In this document: positions 1 through 10,237 of the stretch, piece after piece | How the letters are laid out: every line of letters starts with the position of its first letter | Position numbering within the stretch: the first letter of the stretch is position 1 | Origin: Samsoniella hepiali | Lineage: Eukaryota > Ascomycota > Sordariomycetes > Hypocreales > Cordycipitaceae | Length of the DNA: 64,000 bases | Direction of reading: 5' to 3' | Assembly (NCBI GenBank): GCA_001455915.2 | Contig: LNDK02000032.1 | Coordinates: 64,271-128,270 of the forward strand | Notes under the pieces: model-generated | What the model was told of the DNA's origin: nothing | The model's database searches: none | Seen by the model: only the letters and a program-made list of their open reading frames with translations | Translations under genes and position numbers: made by a program

Positions 1-58
1 CTGCTATGAGAGCGTTTTGTATGACACAGGCACTCACAGCAACGCTTTGGTGAGCAAC

Positions 59-2338
59 ATGCCGGGCACTGCATCATTTGATCCTCGCGAATCGCCTGTG
101 CGAGGAGGCCGCGACAGGCGGCGGGACACCAGAGACAAGGAGAGGGATCAGAGCAGGAGCGAGGAGGAGTCTAGCGAGGAGGAATCTACAGCGGATGAGC
201 GAGAAAAGGAAAAGGGCCGCGAGCGCGAGCGTGAACGTGAAAGGGACAGAGACAGGGACAGGGACCGTGACAGGGACAGGGTGAGGCAGCGTCGTCACCG
301 AGACAGCTTTGCGCCTCGCGACAGCGCACCACCTCTGCCAGCGCCAGCATCGCCGCCAAGTCGCCGCATCAGCTTGACGGAGCGACTCAAGGGGACTTTT
401 TTGCGCAGGGGCTCCAACGCCGACGCTGGACCAGCGTCCCCGACCGGGCGACGCGGCTCCTCCAACGCAGCCGGTAGCGGCGCGTCGTCGTCGGGCAGCA
501 AGAACTCACCGGTGCTGCGGATCCGTGACTGGCTGGACACATGCAACAGCCAGCATGGCCGGCACTGCAGCGGCGAGAGCGAGTCGTCGTCGTCGTCGCC
601 GAGCACGTTTCGCCCGCAGTTCCTCATCGACGCCGCCGATCGGTGCCTGGTGCGGGCCACGCCCGGCGACCGGTACGCGGCGCTGAGCTACGTCTGGGGC
701 CCGAGCCTGCGGCACGGCGGGCCGGAGGCGCCCGTGCAGCTGCTCAAGTCCAACCTGGACGCGTGGCTGACGGCGCTGCCCGAGGACAACGTGCCGCGGA
801 CCATTGTCGACGCCATCTGGCTGGCGCGCAAGCTCGGCCTGCGGCACATCTGGATCGACCGCATGTGCATCGTGCAGGACGACGAGCCCGTCAAGGAGAA
901 CCACATCCGCAATATGGCCTACGTCTTTGCCAACGCCTACCTGACCATTGTCGCCGCCCACGACGACGTCAACACCGGCCTGGTGGCGCTCAACACGCGC
1001 CGGCCGAGCCGTCCGCCGCGCGTCGGCGGCGGCTCCGCGAGCGCGGACCACAACGAGCTGCTGCTGGCGTCGCGCTGGAACACCCGCGGCTGGACGCTGC
1101 AGGAGCTCCTGTACTCGCGCCGCGCCGTCTTCTTCTTCGAGGACGCCGTGACGTGGGAGTGCCACTGCGACCTGTGGCAGGGGAGCGGCGGCGGCGGCGG
1201 CGGGTTCGCGCGCGGCATGTGGAAGGGCAAGAAGCCCGAGTGCACCAACCGCATCGCCTCGTCGGCCTTTGGCTTCCAGCACGCGCCGTGGCCCGACATG
1301 GACGAGTACGCGCGCATCGCGGCCGACTACAGCGCGCGGCGGGTGACGCAGGTCGACGACACGCTGCAGGCGTTTGCGGGCATCACGACGGTGCTGGCGC
1401 GCGTCTTCCCCGGCGGCTTCATCTACGGCATGCCGCTCATGTTCCTCGACAGCGCGCTGCTGTGGCGCCCGCAGGCGTCGATCCGGCGCCGCGCGCTGTC
1501 GCGGGCGCCCTTTCTCCCCTCGTGGTCCTGGATGGGCTGGTGGTTCGACGGCCTCCGCGTCGACCTGACGCTCTGGAAGGCCGCGGCCGACTACGTCAAG
1601 GACACGCGGACGACGGGCAAGCGCGGCCAGCTCGTGCGGCGCTTCCAGGCGCCCATGTCGTTCCACATCAAGCCGACGGTCGTCTGGCGCCTGACCGACC
1701 GCCGCAACAACAAGCCGGTGGTCAACAACGGGCTGCAGTTCCGCGAGCTGCGGTCGCGGCGCCACGCGGGCGCCGCGCTGCCGCCGGGCTGGTCCCGCAG
1801 CGGCGAGCACTTTGTGCACGACAGCGACGACGACACCGTCTTCCGGTACCCGGTGCCCGTCGAGGACCCGCCCGAAGAGGGCGAGCACCCGCTGCCGCCG
1901 GGCGAGGAGGCGCTGCCCGGCCCGCTGCTGGCGTTCAAGACGACGGGGGGCATCTTTGACGTCGACTTCTCGGTGACGCTCTCGGTCAAGGACACCATCA
2001 GCCCGCCCGTGGCCGTGGGCAACATTTGGGGCCGCGGCCGCAAGTGGATCGGCGAGTTCCGCGCGCACGACGGCTGGCTCGGCATCCAGTCGTCCAACTA
2101 CGACGGCGACGAGAAGCTCGAGTTCATCGCCATCTCGTCGGCCACGGAGCGCTGGGGCACGCTCGTCTTCCCGCCGGAGCGCTACGAGGAGCACGCCGTG
2201 TCGGACCGCCTCGACGTGGTCAATGTGCTGTGGATCGAGCGGATCGCGGGCGTGGCGTATCGGCGAGGCATCGGCCACGTTTTACAAAAGGCCTGGGATG
2301 CGCATGTAACGGGTGAGGTGGACATTCTACTTGGGTGA
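59..2338 (+). CDS. HET-domain (heterokaryon incompatibility) protein, possibly 5'-partial
   Basis: This intronless frame encodes 759 residues from the ATG at 59. The HET domain is visible as its three conserved blocks: YAALSYVWG near residue 206, a central block with GLRHIWIDRMCIVQDD near 260-280, and RGWTLQELLYSRRAVFF near 343-360. In the family, HET domains drive programmed cell death after non-self recognition at hyphal fusion; the partner here is unknown. Before the domain lies about 130 residues of charged low-complexity sequence with alternating Arg-Glu and Arg-Asp dipeptides (about 214-283), then a Ser-rich stretch. The same frame stays open upstream to the window edge, so a further 5' exon cannot be excluded. 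The coding sequence is very GC-rich, which creates long spurious antisense frames. Confidence 0.94.
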   Translation: MPGTASFDPRESPVRGGRDRRRDTRDKERDQSRSEEESSEEESTADEREKEKGRERERERERDRDRDRDRDRDRVRQRRHRDSFAPRDSAPPLPAPASPPSRRISLTERLKGTFLRRGSNADAGPASPTGRRGSSNAAGSGASSSGSKNSPVLRIRDWLDTCNSQHGRHCSGESESSSSSPSTFRPQFLIDAADRCLVRATPGDRYAALSYVWGPSLRHGGPEAPVQLLKSNLDAWLTALPEDNVPRTIVDAIWLARKLGLRHIWIDRMCIVQDDEPVKENHIRNMAYVFANAYLTIVAAHDDVNTGLVALNTRRPSRPPRVGGGSASADHNELLLASRWNTRGWTLQELLYSRRAVFFFEDAVTWECHCDLWQGSGGGGGGFARGMWKGKKPECTNRIASSAFGFQHAPWPDMDEYARIAADYSARRVTQVDDTLQAFAGITTVLARVFPGGFIYGMPLMFLDSALLWRPQASIRRRALSRAPFLPSWSWMGWWFDGLRVDLTLWKAAADYVKDTRTTGKRGQLVRRFQAPMSFHIKPTVVWRLTDRRNNKPVVNNGLQFRELRSRRHAGAALPPGWSRSGEHFVHDSDDDTVFRYPVPVEDPPEEGEHPLPPGEEALPGPLLAFKTTGGIFDVDFSVTLSVKDTISPPVAVGNIWGRGRKWIGEFRAHDGWLGIQSSNYDGDEKLEFIAISSATERWGTLVFPPERYEEHAVSDRLDVVNVLWIERIAGVAYRRGIGHVLQKAWDAHVTGEVDILLG

Positions 2339-2840
2339 ACGAGGACTGGATAGGGACTGGATTTTTGTGAGTCGTGGAGGAACTTGAGTGGTATATAAGC
2401 GGCTTTGGGGAAGGGGGAGCGACAGTTGCTGCATATAATCTGTTCAATAGTCTATAAAGCCTAATCTTGTACAAGTCTTGAGTGTTTTCATGTTGTTCCC
2501 AATGTCGTGACGAAGCTGCGGTGGTCGTCTCTCGTGGGCTACCCTGGATATCAAGCGGGGAGCTTGTTATGTGAAATCTCGACGTGGCGCAAGTTAGCGC
2601 AGTATTTGTGTCTGTATTAGAAATGGACATGGTTAAAATTGAATTACATCGTGACGTGATCAAATTTTGAAGTCTTCCCTTTCCGGCAATATTGTCGTCA
2701 TTGCACAACCGTTGCCGATAAGCTTGACTCCGAAGGAGATCAGCCCCACATTCAACCTTTTCACTTCTCGACATCAAAACCTCTCAGTTTCAACGACGAG
2801 TTCGGTTCAGATATTATACCCTTGAAATACCGACAAAAAA
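2339..2840. other. intergenic: HET 3' flank and HIS6 promoter
   Basis: No gene is seen. The right half should hold the HIS6 promoter; a TGACTC element lies at 2725-2730, and an A-rich run directly precedes the start codon. Confidence 0.6.
2725..2730 (+). promoter_or_regulatory. candidate Gcn4/CPC1-type element upstream of HIS6
   Basis: The hexamer TGACTC matches six of seven bases of the amino-acid-control consensus TGACTCA; the next base is C. It lies 111 bp before the HIS6 ATG. Histidine genes are classical targets of general/cross-pathway control. Binding is inferred from sequence only. Confidence 0.35.
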
Positions 2841-3745
2841 ATGACTCGCTTCCGGCCATGCATTGATCTCCACGCGGGGCAGGTGAAGCAGATTGTGGGC
2901 GGCACGCTCGACAACAGCAACGCCACCAAGCTGCAGACCAACTTTGTATCAGAGCAGCCCGCGGGGTACTATGCGCAATTATACAGAGAAAACGGCCTCG
3001 ACGGGGCCCACGTCATCATGCTCGGGCCTGGAAACGAGGAGGCGGCGAAGCAGGCGATTGGCGCCTGGCCCAATGGACTGCAGGTCGGCGGCGGCATCAA
3101 CGACAAGAACGCGGCGGAATGGATCGCGGCTGGCGCAGAAAAGGTACGTGGCGGGGTTTGAGTCATTGCGGCTGTCCATCTATATGCTCACACGACTCTT
3201 TTTTTGCACAGGTTATTGTGACTTCGTTTTTGTTTCCGGGTGGACAGTTTAGTCAGCCCCGATTGGACTCTATTCTCAAAGTCTTGGGCGGCGACAAGCA
3301 GAAGCTCGTGATTGATCTGAGCTGTCGCCGACGTGGCGAGGGCAAGTGGTTCGTCGCCATGAACAAATGGCAGACCATTACAGACATGGAAGTCAACGAA
3401 GGTCAGTACATGGTTTGAATCTTGATATACTCGACGATTGATGCCAATTGATATTTTACAGAGTCTATCCAGCAATTGGAACCTTATTGCTGCGAATTCT
3501 TGATTCACGCGGCGGACAATGAGGGGCTACAGAAAGGGATAGACGAGGAGCTCGTATCGCGTCTGGCGGAGTGGTGCTCCATCCCCGTGACGTACGCCGG
3601 TGGGGGAAGAAATCTGGAAGACCTGGAGCGCGTCAAGGAGCTCAGCAGAGGCAAGATTGATCTGACGATAGGCAGTGCGCTGGATTGCTTTGGGGGCACC
3701 GGCGTCAAGTTTGACGACTGTGTGGAGTGGAATAAACAGCAATGA
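2841..3745 (+). CDS. HIS6: phosphoribosylformimino-AICAR ribotide isomerase (HisA-type)
   Basis: Three exons, 2841-3143, 3212-3401 and 3462-3745, give 258 residues, close to yeast His6 (261). The enzyme catalyses the fourth step of histidine biosynthesis, an Amadori isomerisation of the ProFAR ribose to PRFAR, in the cytosol. The start RFRPCIDLHAGQVKQIVGG carries the first-strand catalytic Asp of the beta/alpha barrel; HVIMLGPGNEEAA and LQVGGGIN are phosphate-binding loops, and VTYAGGGRNLEDL near the C-terminus is the second. Both introns are GT-AG (3144-3211, and 3402-3461 splitting a Glu codon). It is the only histidine-pathway gene in the window. A TGACTC element upstream fits amino-acid control. 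Confidence 0.97.
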
Positions 3746-4962
3746 TGGACAATGTGGAAAATAGCCAAGAGTAATAAAACAAAAGCAGATACGAGACAAT
3801 TGGGGACTGCCGATGAGAAAGACGAAGGAATGCCGAGCCCGTCGTGGGCATAAGACGAACAACGCCTCTCTGACAATCGAGGGGGCCAAGCCATCCCACC
3901 ATAACAATGGAAACAAACAGCCACATATGAAAAGGACAAGTAGGAACAAGGGTTAAAAAAGGACAAAGAATTTGCTGGTGGAGCAAGATGCAACGGCAAA
4001 GGCAGAGAGGTCTGGGTCTGGCTGGCATGTGGAATAAACAAAGTATCCATCATCACATCATGTCATGCATTGTTTGGACAAGCGAGATCTGCACTGGCGA
4101 CGAACAAGTTGTTTGAGAGGCGGGCCCCTGCATGGCTGCTGGGGCGACTCGGGCGGTTTATTCGATCGCATTCAAGCACTCTGCCGGGGCCTCTTGCAGG
4201 GTGCTAACAGCGCTGCAGCAGCTTTATTGCCAGTGCGCAGTTCGTCCTGTTAGCATCCTGCGAGGAGCCTGTTAGCAGCCTGTTCGCAGCCTGTTGGTGG
4301 GCTGGAGGGGCGCTGACTTTTTGGGGGAGGGGGCGCGCGGGCGGGCGGGGTAGCGCTGCAAGGCATTGTGTCGCAGAGGCTTGCCTAGCGCCGTCTGGTG
4401 CTGAGTCTGGCCGGCCAATGCCCTGCCCGGGCTGGGCTTGGAGCGTTGAAAACGAGAGCCAGAATGCCCACTCACATCGTGCTACCTACCTACGGGTCCC
4501 CTGTGTTGCCAGGGCAACCTCCCAACTCTGACGCCCAGCACTGTTTATTTTTCGCTGGCCAATGGGCAGCCGTCGCGGGCTGCATTCCAGTGCGTTTACA
4601 TACCTGGACTCGTCCGCCAGCTTGTGACACAAATCCTTCCCTTCACTTGCTCAAACGGCCTTGCACCACGAAAACCACCAGAAAGGAAAAAAAAGACACC
4701 TTCTCGAGCAGGCCTCCTTTTCTGGCCGCCGTCGGTATTGAGAGCTGCTTTTCTTCACCCACCTTCATTATAGCCCAGGCCTGCCCTTTGTTGTGCCCAG
4801 ACAGTCCTTTGCCAATTACGGTCCCCATCCGCCCCAGCATACTCTGCGACACATTCCAATCATCGCGGCCAGATTCTCCCGTGACTATAGCTCTTTGCGT
4901 TCCAATGCCGCCATTCTCGGTTTAGTACACCACTTTACCAACCGATCAATCTGCCATTGAGA
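3746..4962. other. intergenic: HIS6 3' flank and BUD4 5' region
   Basis: No coding feature is recognised. The stretch contains an 11-bp-period tandem repeat at 4244-4298 and a pyrimidine-rich presumed BUD4 leader from about 4600. Confidence 0.6.
4244..4298. repeat. 11-bp tandem repeat, five degenerate units
   Basis: Units begin at 4244, 4255, 4266, 4277 and 4288. The consensus is AGCCTGTTAGC; the last three units share AGCCTGTT exactly, and the first two diverge at their ends. The period equals about one helical turn. It is non-coding and lies between HIS6 and BUD4. Confidence 0.75.
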
Positions 4963-7900
4963 ATGTCTTCGGAACAGGTATGCTGTGTGCCCCCAAAGAA
5001 GCGGGCTGCTTGCTACGTATGCTGCCCAACAATGGATAACCGCTAATTCGAGTCAACACCAGGTGCACCCTCTCCGCATCGCCAACAAAGGCACCACGCC
5101 CAAATCATCGCCGACAAAGATGGCTAGCGGACTCCCCCGCCCTTTGTCCGAGCTCTCGCCCACAGAGAAGCGCCGCAACTCGCCAAGCTGGCACCGCATG
5201 GTGTCTCCCAAAGTACGTGGAATGCTGCTGTTGCCCGTTCAACTCTGTCCGCTGTCTAACTCGCTCTTCATCTAGAAGCCAACGCTTGGCAACGACTCGT
5301 CTCCATTCCAGTCGTCGCCCCTCGATGGGGGCTCGCCCCGACACTTTTGGCAGAACCGCAACTCGGAAAACGTGCCCTATGGCGGAGGCCACACTGCGAC
5401 CTCCCCGTCGCCACAACGACGCTCCTCGATTGAGAAGCTGCAGAGAGCTTCCCGAGTCAAGAACAGCAACATCTTGGCTTTGGAACAGAAGCAGGAATAT
5501 GATCCAACTCGCATCCCCACAATCGAGAGACCGCTGTCAAAGATCCAAGTAAACAGCCCTGGCCTGCCCTCTAGTTCTAGTGGCAGCTCTAGCGGCGGTT
5601 TGCGCTCGCTTGACTCTGAGTCTCATATTCCCGACTTCAAACGCAGTGACACTGCTTCCACCACCTCATCCTTCTTTTCTACTATGAGCACAAACACCGC
5701 CACTGGGCCTATCGCAGTTCCTACCACACCGCATAGCCACCGTGATCAGCCATCCAACTCGCCGACCAAGTCGTCTCTCTCCCCCTCCAAGTTCAAGGAC
5801 ACCTTCGATCCCGTGAGCGGAACTTGGTCTACCCGCTCGTCCTACATTGACGACGAATTCTCCTCGAGCCGGTCTTCGCATCGTCATGTCAAGAGCGTAA
5901 CTTTTGACGCTGCTCCTCCTCAGATCAATGAGTATGAAATGACAACACCTGATCTCTCTTCCATCGGAACCAACTCACGCGAAGGAAGCTACGAATCTGA
6001 CGATACCGACGGCGACCGCGGCTACTACGACCTCGCTCACGGCCACAACCCCGACGATAGCTTTGACGCATCCCTCGAGGACACTATGAAAACCCCCGTC
6101 GTTGGTCCCGACGACTACAGCACCTACGGCCGTGGCCACGGACGCTACGACGCTAGTCCTATGCCCGAGGGCACTCCTACAATGGCACTGTCCAGTACCA
6201 ACAATCACAAAAATAGCCCAGGCTCGGTCTCGTCCAGTGCTGAGCACCGACCTCTACCTCCTGTGCCGAACAGAGGCCATGAGCGCATCAAGTCCAGCGA
6301 TTCCTCGTCTGGCCTGTCTTCGACTGCTGAGCGCATGATCAACTCGGGCCAGCGCAACCTGCCTACCCCTCCACCAGCGTCTACTAGCAAAGCTGATCTC
6401 CAGAACTTTGGCCACAGCAAGATGCCTCTTGAGGAGCGTCTGAAGCTCATGATGATGTCTGATAACAGCGACGCCAAGACGGCAGCTGAGCAGCAGCGTG
6501 AGCGCCGACTTAGGAGAGGCAGCCCGCGCGAGCGCATCAACAGCCCCGCGGCGGATGAGTCCAGGCTCCAAGATCCTGAAGAAGCAGAGGTCGATGACAC
6601 CATCGGCGACATGTCTGCCCTTGGTGATTTCCAGATGCCTGCCAAGATCTCTCGTGAATCTATCTTGCGACGAGTCAACGGCAACCATGCCACCGAGAGA
6701 CAATCCGACTTTAACTTTTCGTCTCCTGCGCAAAGCCCTACCCGCAGCCCCGAGAAGAAGTTCGACACACCTGTGATTCCAGAGGACCCCGACATCCCAA
6801 TCCCGTCCACAGAAGACTCTATGATTGAGGACGACACTATCGTGGAGGATGGCAGCGTCATCATTACGAGAAATCCTTTCGAGTATGCAGACGATGTCTT
6901 GGACATGTATGATCAGGAGGATGAAATCAGCATCCTGCCCGACGATGATACCTATGAGGAGTCTTTACACCAAGCTGAGCAAGTCCAAGAAGCCGTCGCA
7001 GAGGAGACTCCCCAACCCGCTGCGCCTTCTGAGCATGCCCTGTTCTCCGAGTCTGTTGCTCTTCAGCCACCCCCTGTTGCTGAGCCCCAGGAGACAACCC
7101 CGAAACCAACTTCACCCGTCAAGGGAGCTACCACGCCAGAGCAGCGCTACTCCAAGCCTGAATATGATGGTAGCGGCTGGGGCGACGACGAAGAATATGC
7201 CGAGGAGCCTGAGAGCCCAGGTTCTGTGATTCACCACCCGATGGATGATGAGGATGTTTTCGAAGAGCCCATCGAATCCCCCGCCATTCCTGAGAAGATG
7301 GCTACCATCAAGGCATCTGGCTCCAAGCTCAAAACCAGAGTTTCCAACACCCCATCGGACCTTGCTTCTATGCGCGAGGCTCGTCGCCTAGCGAGCCATG
7401 AAATTCCCACCGTACCTCCGATTCCCCAGAAGCACAAGAACCGTCTTTCAAAAGACATGACTCCGCAGCTGGCTGACGGAGACGATCCTTTCGTTGAGCG
7501 TCATCCTAGCATCAAGAACCGCAGCCTGACTCTTGACCTTGAAACAGGTCTCAGCCTCGACAAGGACTTTGAGAGAGTCATTGAAGGCCAAAAGCGCGGC
7601 TATCTCATGCGCCAGAATACCAAGCTGGTGGCTGCGAGCGATAATGCGCGCGATGCTCGCGATGCTCGCGAAGTGGGCCGCAAGACGCGCTCTGCGAACA
7701 ATTCTCCCATGAAGGCCGATAGACCAGAGTCCTGGACTGTCGAGCCTTGGAACCCGGCTGCCCGCAAAAAGAGCTTTAGCTCCAAAACAACCAGTATGGG
7801 CTCTGTACCTCCTCTGCCTGGCCACGAGAGTAACAGTGTGATGACTCGCTCTATCGCTGAGGATGACATGAGCATGGATGCAAGCACACTGGACGGTGCC

Positions 7901-9221
7901 GAAAGAGGTCGTCTTTTCGTCAAGGTCATGGGAGTCAAGGACCTCGACCTGCCTCTTCCACGAAATGAACGCACCTGGTTCAGCTTGACGCTTGACAACG
8001 GCGTTCACTGTGTCACCACTTCTTGGCTGGAGCTCGCTCGCAATGCGCCTATTGGCCAGGAATTTGAACTTGTTGTGCCCAACGATCTGGAGTTCCAGCT
8101 AACTCTCAACGTTAAGATCGACAAGCCTGCATACCTCAACTACCCTATTCCCACCAAATCTGGTAAATCCAAGACGTCGACCTTCAGTAAGGTTTTTGCT
8201 TCTCCCAAGAAGCGCAAAGAGATTGAGCTCCGTCAAAAAGAAGAGGACCGCATCGCAAAGCAGCACCAGGAGGCTCTTACCCGCCGAAATAACGGCACGC
8301 CTTCCGCTTACGAGCTCCTGTCCCCTCTTGTTGCCGAGGTGGATGGTAGCTTTGCTCGCTCCTATGTCTGCCTGAAGGAGCACGAAAACCGATGCTATGG
8401 CCGCCCATACATGGCGGAGGTTGTCTGCTTCAACGAGTGGGCTGAAGAGGAAGAGGCCTTTGCTTGTAGCGTGAAGAGCAAGCGAGGGCCTGGTGCAGTG
8501 GTTCGCAGAGCCCCATACAAGATTGGCAAGCTCGAGCTGCAACTTTTGTTCGTGCCTAGACCAAAGAACATATCCGACGACGAAATGCCCAAGAGTATGA
8601 ATGCGTGCATCCGTGAGCTTAGAGCGGCCGAAGAAAGACTAGCTAGAAGCTGGGAAGGCCACCTAAGCCAACAAGGAGGCGACTGCCCTGTAAGTATCTA
8701 CGAGATGAGGCAACTTTGGAATGGAAGACTAATCAGATAAATAGTACTGGCGCAGAAGATACTTTAAGCTTGCTGGCTCAAAATTGACTGCCTTCCACGA
8801 GGCAACTCGACAGCCACGTGCCACAATCAACCTGAGCAACGCCAAGCGCTTGATTGACGACAAGCCCACGCTGACAGAGAAGGAGACGACGGTCAAGGGT
8901 GGCAAACGTCGCAGATCTGCGTTTGCGGAAGAGGAAGAAGGCTACATGTTTGTCGAGGAAGGCTTCCGCATTCGCTTCAACAATGGCGAAGTGATTGACT
9001 TTTATGCGGACACGGCCGAGGACAAGGAGGGATGGATGAAGGTGCTGCAAGAGGTGATTGGCCGCGGCGTCAACAGTGCAGATGACGACAGCAGCCCGCG
9101 ATCCCGCGCAAAGTGGTGCGATGCTGTCCTTAAGAGGGAAGAGCAGCTTCGGCGACGAGCAGAAGGGAGGTCGAGCCACACCCGCACCAAGAGCACACAG
9201 AGCACCGGTACGGCGTTTTAA
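4963..9221 (+). CDS. BUD4: BUD4/anillin-like septation protein with C-terminal PH domain
   Basis: Four exons, 4963-4977, 5063-5212, 5276-8689 and 8745-9221, give 1351 residues. The first exon is only 15 nt (Met-Ser-Ser-Glu-Gln). The N-terminal two thirds are Ser/Pro-rich and disordered with acidic patches. An anillin-type region begins near residue 932 (RGRLFVKVMGVKDLDLPLP). A pleckstrin-homology domain follows from about 1190 (YWRRRYFKLAGSKLTAFHE) to about 1300; its first strand is created by the last splice junction. In the family, Bud4 organises septins and the contractile ring at the division site, in filamentous fungi together with BUD-3 and RHO-4 for septum placement. The size matches fungal BUD4 proteins (about 1350-1450). 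The assignment rests on the combination of the two domains and their order. Confidence 0.92.
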
Positions 9222-10237
9222 GCGCGTAGAGACGACTGGGCTTTGCTGTCTGATTTTATACACGGCGAGAATTTGGGTGCTATTTTCATTTTGTCAAGAT
9301 GGGATGAATCAATGTCGGATTTTTGGGGCCTCATTCGAGCAAAACGATGGCGTCGTTGGTGTTTACCGGCTCGGTCTTTTTCAAGCATGATGCGGTTTTC
9401 TTTTTTTTTTCCTTCTACTTTTCTATTCTACTTTCGATTGATTGATTGTACCGCGTTAGAGATTTTATAATGAATGATATGGTTCTTGATTAAGACAGAA
9501 GAGAGAGGCTTACATGTGGTTGGTGTGCGGTGTGGTGTAGTTGATGTCGCATGTGCCGTTCCGCATTGTCAGTACGATGTGGTGGTTGTTTCAAAGGGGA
9601 CTGTAATTTGCGCTGGGCCATGTCATGAACACCTTCTTTCATGCTGCCTGCCGTATGCTCAGTTGCTTAATTAGAGTCTCCGTGGTTTCAAACGGTAAAT
9701 TTAACTGCATGAGAGAGCTTCCAGGGGTGGAGCACGTGACCCCTCGAAGTCACAACCACGACCTTTGAAGAGCTACGTCGTATTCACTGTGTGCTGTCGT
9801 TGTCCGGGTGCTGAACCACCAGTAACACGGCTGGTAACCAGGTGGGGTGCGTTGTCGTATCTGCCCGCTATTAACGTCGGCACCGAGACAGCGGGGGGGA
9901 TGACCCGCCAGTCAGTGTGTTTGCTGGAACTTAGTGGGAGAGCCCCCCCCCCCCCCCCAAAGCCCAAACTGGAGGCGCAGCCATTCATCACCACCAACCC
10001 CCAAATCCCACAGCCTCACCTTAGCCGCTTTCTGCTGTTGTCTGGCGGCCCCCCCAATTCTCCGCCAACATTGGTCCAGAAACCTCGCCCTCTACCGAAA
10101 GCAACTCGTCTCGCTGCATTGCTCAACCACACGACGACCAGAAATACATCACGCACAACCTCCCTCCCCCTCCGGCCACCCCCCTTTTCTCTTTTTTTTC
10201 GCTACAACCCACACCAACAAACTACGAGGGGAGCAAA
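9222..10237. other. intergenic: BUD4 3' flank and coronin promoter
   Basis: No gene is seen. The stretch contains a T-rich BUD4 3' flank (about 9390-9440), a 16-C homopolymer at 9943-9958, and a CT-rich leader just before the coronin ATG. Confidence 0.6.
9943..9958 (+). repeat. poly-C tract (16 C)
   Basis: An uninterrupted run of 16 cytosines lies about 280 bp upstream of the coronin start. It could be a regulatory G4/i-motif element or simple slippage; its length is prone to sequencing error. Confidence 0.8.

Noticed and set aside
506..2278. 590-codon minus-strand frame
   Set aside because: It is antisense to the HET gene and arises from very high GC3; it is Arg/Ala-rich with no domain, while the sense strand has clear HET motifs.
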